Origin: Pseudomonadota bacterium
GTDB taxonomy: Bacteria; Pseudomonadota; Alphaproteobacteria; Micropepsales; Micropepsaceae
Assembly (NCBI GenBank): GCA_021808875.1
Contig: JAKBAU010000009.1
Location: 1 to 31,996, forward strand
Direction: 5' to 3'
DNA: 31,996 nt
In this document: positions 14,877 through 23,768 of the stretch, in pieces
Numbering within the stretch: position 1 is the first letter of the stretch
Layout: each line of letters begins with the position of its first letter
Translations under genes and position numbers: made by a program
Notes under the pieces: model-generated
The model's input: the letters and a program-made list of their open reading frames with translations, nothing else
Database searches by the model: none
What the model was told of the DNA's origin: nothing

Positions 14877-15134
14877 TCAGCCGCCGACCACGGTGATGCA
14901 GGCTTGAGCGATGTCCGCCACGCCCGCGCCGGTGCCGACGGTGGCGGCCAGCAGTTGGGCGACGTCGGTAACGCCCAACCCCACGGCGACAGTCGCGACA
15001 CAGGCTTGGTCGACACTGACGATGCCAGCACCGTCGCCCACGCGCGCTATGGCCCCGGCTTCGACGCTGATCCGTCCTGGACCGTCGCCGCTGACAACGA
15101 GGGCGATCTGCCCAACATCGGCGGAGGTCGGCAT
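14877..15134 (-). CDS. 17-residue-repeat protein downstream of a tail fibre
   Basis: An 85-residue protein made almost entirely of five copies of a 17-residue unit, roughly [S/D]-V-x-Q-x-x-x-x-x-V followed by G-x-G-x-G-x-[V/I]. The hydrophobic/glycine alternation suggests a beta-solenoid or other fibrous fold. It starts at an ATG that overlaps the stop of the preceding fibre gene (TGATG), so the two are translationally coupled; an earlier in-frame start lies within that gene. It is probably a tail appendage component or fibre chaperone. The same 17-residue period occurs in two other proteins of this prophage. Confidence 0.7.
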   Translation of the reverse strand: MPTSADVGQIALVVSGDGPGRISVEAGAIARVGDGAGIVSVDQACVATVAVGLGVTDVAQLLAATVGTGAGVADIAQACITVVGG

Positions 15135-16213
15135 CAGGTGGCTTCCAGGCCGAGCTGACACAGATTGACGGTAGAGGGCGTCCAGGCGCCGCCCGCGGGC
15201 GCTTGGTTGAAGGTGGCCGAGAGGTACCAGAAGGCTGCCCCGGTGGTCAGCGCGACCGCCGCGGAGACATCATCGGTGCCGTTGACCCGCGCATGCAGCT
15301 TGAGGCTGCGCGTGCCGGAATCCTCCTTGCGGGCACACGCGGTGACGACAACGCCATCGATGAAGGTCGGCACGCCCGGGAGATCAGTGATGTTGTAGTA
15401 GTCGACGGCCCCTGTCTGACTGGTCGTGTTGTAGATCGTGGTCTGATAGGCCTGCCCATCGACTGACGCCCAATTCGCCTCCGCGCCACCGACACGCGAC
15501 CACTGGGTCTTGTCGCCGACGGCGTTGGGCAGGCTGGTCCAGACCGAACGCGATGGCACCAAGATCGAGGCGATGTCTGACCCATCGGTGGTGTAGGAGA
15601 CGAGATCGTCGACGGTGACGTTCTGACCGCTGCCGCCGATGCCGGCCGAGCCGAAGGTGATGTATTGCAGCGGGAAGCTGACACCCAGCGTGGTCGTGGC
15701 GATGACGGCACCGTTCAACGCCAGGGTTACCCACCCGGAATTCGGATTGCATGACAGCGACAGCCAATACTGCGTGTTGCCGTTGACCGCGTAGGACGCC
15801 GAAGTCGCCAGGACGGCATTGGTTGAGTTCTGGCGAATGCGGACCGTGCCGGTGCTGTCCAGCGTGATCCGCACCCCGTCGGTTCCTTGGGCGCTCGGAT
15901 GGGTCGGCGTCGCCGTGAACAGAAAGACGTTGCCCTCGCCCGAAGGCAGTGACGCCAGATACCAGCCCATGCCGAGGAACCGCGTGCCGACATTCGGCAC
16001 CGACCAGATCACGCCGCTATCGCTGAAGTAGCCGAGGTTCAGCGCCTTGGCGGTAACGCCGACACCCTGGAGAGAGCGCACACCCGAGTTTGTCGAGATG
16101 TTCATGAACTGCGGGTAGATGACCTGGGCGTTCCACGGCTGGGCAATCTGGTTGAGATCGCTGGGCGCCCCGAATTGCTCAAAGCCGCATGCCCATTCCA
16201 GGGTCAGAGCCAA
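15134..16213 (-). CDS. Tail fibre/appendage protein, LamG-like (concanavalin-like)
   Basis: About 359 residues. The central part (WYLASLPSGEGNVFLFTATP, VRITLDSTGTVRIRQNS, QYWLSLSCNPNSGWVTLALN, VTVDDLVSY) is a beta-sandwich of the LamG/concanavalin type common in phage fibres. The last 130 residues carry a second domain, with GVVVTACARKEDSGTRSLKL and GGAWTPSTVNLCQLGLE, shared with two other proteins of the window. I chose a TTG start at 16213 because AGGAG lies 7 bases before it, formed partly by the upstream gene's TAG stop. It probably binds cell-surface glycans or capsid-distal tail parts. Confidence 0.75.
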   Translation of the reverse strand: MALTLEWACGFEQFGAPSDLNQIAQPWNAQVIYPQFMNISTNSGVRSLQGVGVTAKALNLGYFSDSGVIWSVPNVGTRFLGMGWYLASLPSGEGNVFLFTATPTHPSAQGTDGVRITLDSTGTVRIRQNSTNAVLATSASYAVNGNTQYWLSLSCNPNSGWVTLALNGAVIATTTLGVSFPLQYITFGSAGIGGSGQNVTVDDLVSYTTDGSDIASILVPSRSVWTSLPNAVGDKTQWSRVGGAEANWASVDGQAYQTTIYNTTSQTGAVDYYNITDLPGVPTFIDGVVVTACARKEDSGTRSLKLHARVNGTDDVSAAVALTTGAAFWYLSATFNQAPAGGAWTPSTVNLCQLGLEAT

Positions 16214-16223
16214 GACGAATCTC

Positions 16224-16748
16224 CTATGTGATGATCCACAGAACCGGCCGTGCCGCGGCGGCGCCACCGCCGTCGTCGCGCAAGATTTCGATCGCGACTT
16301 GCCCCAGGAAGACGCCGGACGGCCCCTGGCGGAGCACCTCGACGGCCAACTGCGTCAACCAGGCACTGGAGGCGCGATCGGTGATGCCGCGCAGGACCTC
16401 GAGCGAAGCCTGGCCGAGACGCACCGGCGGCGACGTGCTCCACATCGCCTCGATCGCCACCTGTCCGATGCGCGCCGGCACAGCGCCGCCGCGCAACACC
16501 TCGACCGCCATCTGACCGACGATGGCGCTGGACGACTGCGTCGATGTGCCGCGCAGGACCTCGACGACCGCCTGACCGACCCGCACCGGCGGATTGGCAC
16601 CACGAAGCACTTCGACCGCGGCCTGCCCGGTTCGGAGCGTCATCGGCCCGGATCGGAGAACCTCGACGGCAAGCTGGCTCGTCTGAAGGGATGGCTGCGC
16701 GCTCCGCAGGACCTCGACGGTGGCCTGCGAGACGTTCGCGCTGGTCAT
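16224..16748 (-). CDS. Repeat protein with nine VEVLR-type 17-20 residue units
   Basis: A 174-residue protein built from nine units of G-Q-x-A-V-E-V-L-R-[G/S] followed by a 7-residue connector such as ANPPVRV; two connectors are 10 residues long. Ends are a short N-terminus and DDGGGAAAARPVLWIIT. The regular alternation suggests stacked beta strands in a fibre. It lies between two LamG-like fibre genes, overlapping the upstream one by 4 bases (ATGA), so it is probably a tail appendage subunit. I know similar repeats only as uncharacterised phage structural proteins. The repeats are visible in protein but are degenerate in DNA. Confidence 0.75.
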   Translation of the reverse strand: MTSANVSQATVEVLRSAQPSLQTSQLAVEVLRSGPMTLRTGQAAVEVLRGANPPVRVGQAVVEVLRGTSTQSSSAIVGQMAVEVLRGGAVPARIGQVAIEAMWSTSPPVRLGQASLEVLRGITDRASSAWLTQLAVEVLRQGPSGVFLGQVAIEILRDDGGGAAAARPVLWIIT

Positions 16749-18217
16749 GAAGCGATCTTGGCGCCCGCAGTCAGGCTGTTGACGCCACTCGCCGTCCAGG
16801 CGGCGCTCGTGTTTGGATCGTTGTCAAAATCGGCGTTGAGGTAGGTGTAGGACGTGCCCGGTGCCTGCGCGCTGCCGGCCACCTCGGTGGCGCCCGACTT
16901 GAGCTGTAGCGACACTGTCCGCGACCCGCTGTCAGATTTGCGCACCAGCGCCGAGACTTTGACGCCGGCGATATTCGATGGCGTCGAGCTCAGCGAGGGG
17001 AAGCTGTAGCGGTCCTCTTGGCCCACGGTGTTCGAGGCGACGTAGCTGAGGTCGCCACCCGCTTGCGCCTGATTGATCTCGCAGAAGTTCGAAGCAATGC
17101 CAGTGACCGTGCCCCAGATCTGCAAGCTGACCTGCCCGGAACTCATGGAAGGCGCGGTCGAAGGTGCCCCGCTGGAATAGGTGACGCTCGCTGAATAGCC
17201 TGCGCTCGTCGGGTAGCTCGAGTTGTCCTGCCGGGACATGGAGATCGTGGTGTCGCACATGTAGCCGAGCCACACCGCCGTTCCGGCAACAAGCGTCTGG
17301 GCCGTGGTCAGCGGCATGATGATGGTGGTGCCGCTCGTGGCACCCGTGACCTGGGCGCCAGTGGTCAGCAGGGTGCCGGGCGAACCCGCGTTGTCGGCAT
17401 AGACAACGGGCCGGAAATTGGCACTTGCCGCCGAGCCTTGCGGCAGCACACAGACATTGGCGAGCGTGCCCCCGACGCTCGGGATGTATCGGCGCAGGAA
17501 CAGGATGTTGCCGGAGATGCTGCTCGATGAGCCTGCCAGGTTGTAGTAGGCGCCGATCACCCCCTGCCCGGGCGTGAACGACACGGACGCATCGGCGGTC
17601 GGGAACAGCGTCTCCACTCGGCTATCGCCACGCACCGCATTGTTGGTCGTGCCGGTGTTGTCGAACAGATACATGTCATCGAAGTTGCAGGCGTAACCAC
17701 TGAGTGCCACCGTGTTCGCGGAGGCATTGCTGCTGGACTTCAGGTTGCCGGTGCCGGTGAAGACCTGGGCGCCATCCAGCCAGACCGTGTAGGCCCCGGT
17801 GGCCGCGAAGGTCAGGTCCCATTCGACATAGTGCCAGGAATTGGCCGTTATGGCATTCGAGGCGATGGCGATCTGCGTGCCGCCGAGGCCGCCTTGCCAC
17901 GGCACGAGCTTGCCCTGGGGAGTGATGCCGATGGAGCATTGGGTCGTGCCCGCGTCCGAGAACAGGATGCCGCTGTTGTTCGAGAGCGTGCTCTGGATGG
18001 CGACGCCGCCAATGAGCCGTGGATAGTTCGCGGGCAGACTCCGGCTCGCGGTTTGGCCGTAGCCAATCTGCAAGGCGACGCTGCCGGTGAACCGTCCGGC
18101 CACCAGGCCGCCGAAATTGGCGGGCAACCCGGTCCACTCGCCGCCCATCGTCGAGCTGCTCAGGGCGGCGTTGGGCAGACCATACTTGTCGAAGCCGTCC
18201 CAGAAGATCTCAGCCAT
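16745..18217 (-). CDS. Large LamG-like tail fibre/receptor-binding protein
   Basis: A 490-residue protein starting MAEIFWDGFDKYG. Residues about 1-200 form a LamG-like sandwich (SWHYVEWDLTFAATGAYTVW, LDGAQVFTG, CNFDDMYLFDNTGTTNN). About 215-370 is an inserted beta-rich domain (VLPQGSAASANFRPVVYADN; AVWLGYMCDTT). The last 120 residues are the domain shared with two other fibres (GVKVSALVRKSDSGSRTVSL; AAWTASGVNSLTAGAKIA). GAGGT, made partly by the hub gene's stop, lies 6 bases before the ATG. It follows the hub gene directly, the usual place for host-recognition proteins. The inserted middle domain may set receptor specificity. Confidence 0.75.
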   Translation of the reverse strand: MAEIFWDGFDKYGLPNAALSSSTMGGEWTGLPANFGGLVAGRFTGSVALQIGYGQTASRSLPANYPRLIGGVAIQSTLSNNSGILFSDAGTTQCSIGITPQGKLVPWQGGLGGTQIAIASNAITANSWHYVEWDLTFAATGAYTVWLDGAQVFTGTGNLKSSSNASANTVALSGYACNFDDMYLFDNTGTTNNAVRGDSRVETLFPTADASVSFTPGQGVIGAYYNLAGSSSSISGNILFLRRYIPSVGGTLANVCVLPQGSAASANFRPVVYADNAGSPGTLLTTGAQVTGATSGTTIIMPLTTAQTLVAGTAVWLGYMCDTTISMSRQDNSSYPTSAGYSASVTYSSGAPSTAPSMSSGQVSLQIWGTVTGIASNFCEINQAQAGGDLSYVASNTVGQEDRYSFPSLSSTPSNIAGVKVSALVRKSDSGSRTVSLQLKSGATEVAGSAQAPGTSYTYLNADFDNDPNTSAAWTASGVNSLTAGAKIAS

Positions 18218-18220
18218 GGA

Positions 18221-20635
18221 TTACCTCGTTCCAGCAATGGTGTAGCTCGGCCCGGCGAAGGTGTTGTCGGCCGGAGATGGCGCGTCGAGTTCCAAGATGT
18301 CGCCCGGCGCCAGGGTGATCTGGTTGGGCAACGTGAAGCTGCCGACGGTGGCACCGGCGGCAAAGGCGATGCTGCCGATCGCGGTGCCGTTCTGCTTCAG
18401 GGGCAGGGTGACAGCGTTGGTCGGCGCGGTCTGACAGGCGGCCCGGCTGCCGGTCAGCCAGGCCGGCAGGGTGACCGAGCGCACCATCTCGATGCGGAAC
18501 AGTGCCTGGCCCGCTGTCAGCAAGCCCGGCACGTAGCCGCCTATGTCGTAGGGGTTGGTGCCCACCGCCGAGGTCACGGCGGTGATCTGACCAGCGGCGT
18601 TCACCGTGATGCCGCCATAGGTTCCCGCTGAACTCAGCAGCGGGAAGCCGGTGCCCTGCGGCGTGTAGGAATAGGCGGTGCAGGTCGAGAGGTCCTGCAC
18701 GCCACTGCCCCAGACGTTGAAGGATTGCAACTTCAAGAAGATCGCCTGGCCGACATAGGCCTGCGGCAGGTTGTATTGGAACACCGCCTGGTCGAGCCGA
18801 GCGAACTGGGCGCCTACCGCGTGCGATCTCGCCACCGTGCCGTAGAGGCCGCGATAGAGCGTGGTGAGATTGTATTTGCCAATCGCCGTCAGCGTCGCCG
18901 TTTCGAACGCCAGCAACTCGCCGTCGCACCAGCAGAGCGTTCGGTAGGCGGCGGCATCGGCGGCGGAGCCGGATGACAGCGTGCCGGCGCTTTCGGTGAG
19001 ATCGACCGCCAATGTGTGCGCGTTGTCTGGGTTGGTGCCGGAGGAGGACGGCAACGCCGCGGTAAGCACTCCCATCCGGGCTGGACCGTTGATGCTGCCC
19101 ACCATCTCGTAATCGGTGCCATCGACGGACAGCCAGACATTGCAGCCACCCCAGTTGGGGTCGGCGACACCGCTGGTGCCACCCGACGCCGCGATCCATA
19201 CCTGTGCCACCCCACCAGTCAGCGTCGCCGCCGGCTCGAAGATCACCGGTGGATTGACCGGAGCCGGGACGGCAGCCGGGTTGATGGTCAGCCCGTTGCT
19301 GTTTGTCTGCGCCGGATAAGCCGTGGCGGTCGCGGTGCCGGAGGGGAACTCCTCAGCGACGATGGTGAGGATGCCCTCCTCGTCCTCCTCGATGGAGGTG
19401 ATCCGCACGGCAACTTTCGCCAGTCCCATGCCGGGATCGGTCAGCGTCACGAGGTCCATCGGCTCCAGCAGGAAATACTCCCAGGACAGCCGGAAGGTGT
19501 AGGTGTTGCGGATGTTGACCGAGCGTTGGCAGATCAGATTCGCCGCGACCTGGGCGACTGATCGTTGCGTGAACTCATGCGCCGAGACCTGGCTGCCGAC
19601 CCGCAGGCCGAATTGCTCGATGCTGGCCTGGTCACGCGCTTCGACGATGTTGGCGTTGTAGAGGACGGTGCAGTCGGCGAACTGCAGCCGGTAGCAATTG
19701 TAGGCGTCATTCGGGTCGGAGCGGACCAGTTGCACCGGGTCGCCATCCGTCGGCCGCACGAAATCGCTGTCCGTTAGGTCGTAGATCGGGGTGGTATTCG
19801 GCGTGAACACGTAGCCGTTGCCGCTGATCGGCGCGTCGCCATACGGGATCGCCTTCAGCACCGCGCCCGACCACACGGCGGCCGTGTTGGTAATCTGGAA
19901 CCAGCGGGCGAGCACGTCATTGGCCTTCTCGACCGAGTCCAGACACGGCGAGAAATCCAACCCCAGCGCCCGGCAATAGGTCTGCCAGGAGGCATCGCCG
20001 GTGGTCTGGGCGTTGGCACCGGAGAACCACGACGCCCCGTCGATGCAGGATCCCGGAAGACCAACACCGTGAATGCCGATGAGATAGTCCTGGGCGACAA
20101 GCGGGATGTCGGCATCGCCGCGACTGTTGATCCCGGTGCCGTAGAGCGCGCCGAAGGTTTCCACTTTCAGGTTCGGCAGGGAGTCACTGGAGCCGAGGTC
20201 AAAGCTCGCCGATGCCAGATAGGCGGTGTAGCGGTAGTTCAGCGCCTGGGACGGGCTGAACGATGACAGCCAACTCCAGGCTGTCTGCGACGAACTCCCT
20301 AGGAACGCGGTCAGCCCGAGTGCGCCCGGGCTGCCATACTGGTCCTTGCCCTTCCAGACATTGCCGAAGCCATTGATCGGCCCGGCGCAGATGCCGAGGA
20401 TCAGCCCGGTCTGGTAGGTGTAGCTGGTGACGGTCTTGCTGCTGCCGCCCTTGCCGCCCGCCTTCGACGAATGCGCGATTGCTCGGAAGTTGCCATACCA
20501 GAGCAGGTTGATGCCGGAGGCCGCGCGTCCCCAGAGCAGCGGCACCGGCAAGGTGGCGATCGAGGTGTTGATCGCGATATCGGTGTAGTCCGGCTTGACG
20601 TCCGACTTCTTGCCGCCCCCGAACAGCCAACTCAT
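18221..20635 (-). CDS. Tail hub/tip protein (GTA-like, gpJ-type)
   Basis: About 804 residues from the ATG at 20635 (MSWLFGGGKKSDVKPDYTDI). The N-terminal half (LPVPLLWGRAASGINLLWYG; ADIPLVAQDYLIGIHGVGLP; LDFSPCLDSVEKANDVLARW) matches the large central tail protein of siphoviruses. The region FRLSWEYFLLEPMDLVTLTD and IEEDEEGILTIVAEEFP is the hub domain shared with gene transfer agents. The C-terminal third has fibronectin-like and beta-sandwich parts (GVAQVWIAASGG; CWCDGELLAFETATLTA; LYRGLYGT). It closes the tail tip and carries the fibres. Its start overlaps the NlpC/P60 stop by 4 bases. In this module order it equals the last large gene of the GTA tail cluster. Confidence 0.85.
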   Translation of the reverse strand: MSWLFGGGKKSDVKPDYTDIAINTSIATLPVPLLWGRAASGINLLWYGNFRAIAHSSKAGGKGGSSKTVTSYTYQTGLILGICAGPINGFGNVWKGKDQYGSPGALGLTAFLGSSSQTAWSWLSSFSPSQALNYRYTAYLASASFDLGSSDSLPNLKVETFGALYGTGINSRGDADIPLVAQDYLIGIHGVGLPGSCIDGASWFSGANAQTTGDASWQTYCRALGLDFSPCLDSVEKANDVLARWFQITNTAAVWSGAVLKAIPYGDAPISGNGYVFTPNTTPIYDLTDSDFVRPTDGDPVQLVRSDPNDAYNCYRLQFADCTVLYNANIVEARDQASIEQFGLRVGSQVSAHEFTQRSVAQVAANLICQRSVNIRNTYTFRLSWEYFLLEPMDLVTLTDPGMGLAKVAVRITSIEEDEEGILTIVAEEFPSGTATATAYPAQTNSNGLTINPAAVPAPVNPPVIFEPAATLTGGVAQVWIAASGGTSGVADPNWGGCNVWLSVDGTDYEMVGSINGPARMGVLTAALPSSSGTNPDNAHTLAVDLTESAGTLSSGSAADAAAYRTLCWCDGELLAFETATLTAIGKYNLTTLYRGLYGTVARSHAVGAQFARLDQAVFQYNLPQAYVGQAIFLKLQSFNVWGSGVQDLSTCTAYSYTPQGTGFPLLSSAGTYGGITVNAAGQITAVTSAVGTNPYDIGGYVPGLLTAGQALFRIEMVRSVTLPAWLTGSRAACQTAPTNAVTLPLKQNGTAIGSIAFAAGATVGSFTLPNQITLAPGDILELDAPSPADNTFAGPSYTIAGTR

Positions 20636-21072
20636 CGCTTGCCCCACGGGTTGAAGAAGCGGCGCGCCCGGTTCTCCGACAGCGGCCCCGGCAAGCCGAC
20701 ATCGGACTCCACGACAATGCCTTCGGGCTGATAGGCGTGCACCACCAGCGGCCACGCGGTGACGATGCCGCCATGCGCGAAGGCACGCCCGATCTTCCAG
20801 ACGACGATGTCACCCGGGCTTGGCGTCTCCACTTCGATCCCACGGGCGGTCAGGAAGCCGAGATAGCGCTCATCGTCCCGATGCAGATGCCACTGGACCG
20901 GGTATGGGCGCGGATCGAAGGTAGGCACGACGCCTGTGTCGACGTAGACGCGGACCAGCAGCATGCCGCAGTCGACGCCAGCACCCAGCATATCGGCCTG
21001 ATGGTGATAGGGCGTGCCGATCCAGCGTCGGGCTTCCGCCACGACAGCAGCACGCTGTTCCAGTTCGGTCAT
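20632..21072 (-). CDS. Phage NlpC/P60 cell-wall peptidase (tail-associated)
   Basis: A 146-residue protein. WIGTPYHHQADMLGAGVDCG places the catalytic cysteine at residue 35, and GRAFAHGGIV the histidine at residue 100, as in NlpC/P60 peptidases of phage tail tips and gene transfer agents. It probably trims cell-wall peptides while the tail crosses the envelope. I chose the ATG at 21072 (MTELEQRAAVVAEARRWIGT) because the longer frame overlaps the upstream gene and reads as arginine-rich shadow. No strong ribosome site is visible; the start lies only 8 bases after the upstream stop. Confidence 0.88.
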   Translation of the reverse strand: MTELEQRAAVVAEARRWIGTPYHHQADMLGAGVDCGMLLVRVYVDTGVVPTFDPRPYPVQWHLHRDDERYLGFLTARGIEVETPSPGDIVVWKIGRAFAHGGIVTAWPLVVHAYQPEGIVVESDVGLPGPLSENRARRFFNPWGKR

Positions 21073-21080
21073 GGGTGGTC

Positions 21081-21959
21081 TCAGTACATCGCCAGTTCGG
21101 GCGGCGGCACGAAGGGATAGCCCCGAAAATTCGCCAGGTTGTTGAACCGGCCAGTGCAGGTCGCCGTGGTTTTGTCGCAGCCTTTGTAGACGACGAAGCT
21201 GTCGCCGGCGGCGGGCGGATAATCGAGCGGCCGTTGCAGCGTGAGGCCGCTGGACGTCGACTTCCGCACCGTCCGCGACACGCCGACATTGGCACCACTC
21301 TGGAAGGTGACGACGCCCTGGCTGTAGATGTCCTGCGCTGAGCCGGACCAGGGAATGAAGGTCAGCGTCGGGCTGGCACCCACCGTGCCGGCGGCGCTGT
21401 TCGCAGCTTTCGACAGGGTGCATTTGGCGTCGTAGACCGTGTTCAGGCAGCCGGGTTGCCAGATCTCCTGCGGCATATCGATGGCGAGCTTGTTCAGCAT
21501 CGACTTGATGGTCATGCGGCAGGAAAGCCGGCCGATATTGTCGACCGTCGCCACTAGCCCGTGGAACATCACCACCAGACCGCCGCCGATCACCGCCCCG
21601 CCCGGGCCGGTCAGCATGGCGCGCGCCCGCTCGATGGTGGCGCCGTCAAAGCGACCCTCCCGGACCGCCACCGGCCACGGCAGCCCGGCGATGGTCGAGG
21701 CCGGTTTGAAGGCGATGTCGATCGATCGCTCGTCGATGTCGACGCCGCAGGTCTGTTTGAGCTTCAGCCCGTCGATCAGAATGTCGCCCGCGGCGAAGAC
21801 CAGTGCCGGCGCACCCGATTGCGGGACGACGACGCTGAATTGGGCGTTGGTGAAGCGGACGGTGGTGCCGTCGGCGAGGGTGATAGTGAAGCAGTCGGCG
21901 AAGGAGAGTTCTCGGCTGGACTGCAGCGCCGAGATGATCGCAACCGGCGCCGATTTCAC
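21081..21959 (-). CDS. Phage tail-tip protein, DUF2163/BR0599 family
   Basis: A 292-residue protein ending with the family signature CDKTTATCTGRFNNLANFRG and YPFVPPP, which contains paired cysteines; another cysteine is in the middle (WQPGCLNTVYDAKC). This family is the conserved neighbour of DUF2460 and NlpC/P60 genes in gene transfer agents and many siphovirus-type prophages, and it forms part of the baseplate hub ring. It begins with GTG overlapping the previous stop (GTGA). Confidence 0.88.
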   Translation of the reverse strand: MKSAPVAIISALQSSRELSFADCFTITLADGTTVRFTNAQFSVVVPQSGAPALVFAAGDILIDGLKLKQTCGVDIDERSIDIAFKPASTIAGLPWPVAVREGRFDGATIERARAMLTGPGGAVIGGGLVVMFHGLVATVDNIGRLSCRMTIKSMLNKLAIDMPQEIWQPGCLNTVYDAKCTLSKAANSAAGTVGASPTLTFIPWSGSAQDIYSQGVVTFQSGANVGVSRTVRKSTSSGLTLQRPLDYPPAAGDSFVVYKGCDKTTATCTGRFNNLANFRGYPFVPPPELAMY

Positions 21960-22789
21960 GGCAGCACCGTGGTGAGCTTGAGCTCGTGCAGCGACCAGAG
22001 ATTGGCCATGAACTCCTCGAAATCCTGGGTGTCGGCGGCGAACCAGCAGATGAAGTAGAAGCGGAACGACGCGGTGATCTGGCTGCCGGCAGCAGGCGCC
22101 GTGTTAAAAGTGAGCGTGTTCGGCGGCGCGAAGACGTAGCTCGCCGGGTCCTGCAGAACACCGGCGACGAAGACGCTCATCAGATCGGCAGGGATGACGT
22201 AGCCCACTGGCTCGACCGCTTCGCCCACGGTGCGCACCAGGGTGAACACGGTGGTCGTGCCATCCCCGACGCCAAGCGGCCCCTGCGTCACGGTGTCGTC
22301 GGCCAGGTTGCGTGTCACCGCGCCGAGATCGAGCAGGAAGGTGTCGTATTGCCCCTGCCGCGCCAGGAAGAAGCCCATCAGGGTCTGGATTTCCTGGTTG
22401 GCGTCGCCGCGCAGAACTTCGAAGGTCAGCGTCAGATCGTAGATCGCATATTGCTGCCAGGCCGTTCGGATTTCGCGGCCGGAGACGTGGCTGGCAACCC
22501 GCGTCCTGAACTTGGGCGCGACATGAACGCTCCAGGCCAGCCCCGGCGGCAGCGGGAATTTCTCGGTGCTCACAGCGGGCGCGCTCCCGACGACAACCAG
22601 TGGTTCGATGGCGATGCAGGCGACGCGCAGCGGGGCGACACCCTTGGCAACAAGCTCGGCTGCGGCGGTGGCAAGCCGCGCCGAGGGCGCGCCCCTGGAC
22701 ACGAGTTCCGCCAGCGCGAGATTGACGCGCGCAGGCGCCGTGCCCTTCGCGGCAGCCTCCGCCGCGATGAAATCCAGCCGAGCGGCCAT
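21956..22789 (-). CDS. Phage tail protein, DUF2460 family, with N-terminal 17-residue repeats
   Basis: About 277 residues from the ATG at 22789. The C-terminal 210 residues are the DUF2460 tail protein (FPLPPGLAWSVHVAPKFRTR; WQQYAIYDLTLTFEVLRG; FFLARQGQYDTFLLDLG), which forms the distal tail ring. Residues about 15-67 are extra: three 17-residue units of the form [K/R]-G-x-A-P-x-R-[V/L]-x-x-x-x-x-E-L-V, absent from typical members as far as I know. The upstream fibre gene stops one base before the ATG (TGACATG). The N-terminal repeats may dock an appendage that has the same repeat. Confidence 0.85.
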   Translation of the reverse strand: MAARLDFIAAEAAAKGTAPARVNLALAELVSRGAPSARLATAAAELVAKGVAPLRVACIAIEPLVVVGSAPAVSTEKFPLPPGLAWSVHVAPKFRTRVASHVSGREIRTAWQQYAIYDLTLTFEVLRGDANQEIQTLMGFFLARQGQYDTFLLDLGAVTRNLADDTVTQGPLGVGDGTTTVFTLVRTVGEAVEPVGYVIPADLMSVFVAGVLQDPASYVFAPPNTLTFNTAPAAGSQITASFRFYFICWFAADTQDFEEFMANLWSLHELKLTTVLP

Positions 22790-22790
22790 G

Positions 22791-23765
22791 TCACTGAACC
22801 AGTTCGGCACCGACTTGGAGAGCGTCCACGCTCTGATAGGTCCAGTTCCCGCCGGTGTTCGGATCGACCGTGAAGATGTCGGTGTGCCCGGCATGGGAGG
22901 CATTGGTGCTCGCGGCAGCGCCGGTGGCGCGTGCGGTGCCAGACTGAATGACGGACTGGACCTGACGCTGGCCGGAATCGTCCTGCCGGGCCACGAGGAC
23001 GCTCTGAACCGCCAAGATCTGCGGCGCGTTGGCAACCGGCGTCAGGCTGTAGAGGTCGATGTTCCCCGCAGCACTGCACGACACGTAGGAGGAATCGTCC
23101 ATGTAGGGATTGCTCGCCAACTGCCAGTTGGCCGAGGCCGATCCCGTTGGCGTCCACTGTGTTGATGCACCGGCGCCGATCAGCGTCTGCGCCGGCACCC
23201 GAGTATTGCCGAGGAAGCTGTTCAGCGCCGAGCCGCTGTTGTCGCAGATGTAGAAATCGTCGACGACAGCGCCGTTGTAGGGAAAGCTGATCTGATCGAC
23301 GCCGGTCGAGCCGTTGCAGGACGTGACCGCCGAGACGACCGACAGCACCACCGTCTCGTTGACCCTGACGGTCACCGCGCCATTGCCGGTGCCGATCAGC
23401 CCGTAGACCTCGACGAACTGCCAGACCGTACCGGGGATCAGCGCCATCGGTGCCGAGGACGCGGCGGCGGAGTTCCACGGCGTGCAGGTGATGGCGCCAG
23501 CTGAGCTGATGTCCAGCCGGAAGTTCTGGCCTTTAACGGAATCGTTGAACTGCACCTACACGCCGGACGTGTTGGCGATGGCGAACCCGCAGTAGAAGGT
23601 GCCGAGGTTGGCCGGCAGATTGATCTGCCCGAGCTTGGCCGCCCCGCCGCCGGCACGCCCCTGTCCGGGCAGGATGGTGGCGTTGGTGAAGCCGAGGCTC
23701 GCCAGCACAGACGCCGGTGCCAGCGGTGTCAGGTAGTCGAAGCCCGCGCATTTGATGAGAGCCAT
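22791..23765 (-). pseudogene. LamG-like tail fibre gene with an in-frame amber codon
   Basis: One continuous frame of 324 sense codons broken once by TAG at 23556-23558. The first 69 codons (MALIKCAGFDYLTPLAPASV ... FAIANTSGV) end at the amber, and the same frame continues at once with VQFNDSVKGQNFRLD. Both parts belong to one beta-sandwich protein: the second carries VDDFYICDNSGS and a C-terminal domain with SVLVARQDDSGQRQVQSV shared with the other two fibres. Either the gene is dead, the stop is read through, or there is a sequencing error. A GTG directly after the amber could restart translation, but it has no convincing ribosome site. It sits between the tape measure and DUF2460 genes. 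Confidence 0.75.
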
Positions 23766-23768
23766 GGG

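Noticed and set aside
14168..15031. A longer endolysin frame of 287 codons
   Set aside because: The extra N-terminus is arginine-rich shadow of the overlapping holin-like and repeat-protein genes; the ATG at 14638 has a ribosome site.
16224..16748. Possible CRISPR array or DNA tandem repeat
   Set aside because: The period is visible in the protein but third-codon positions differ between units and there are no unique spacers.
17831..18631. A 266-codon plus-strand frame (and similar ones at 16119-16844, 21986-22873 and 28224-29195)
   Set aside because: Each is antisense to a well-supported phage gene in high-GC DNA, without domains or ribosome sites.
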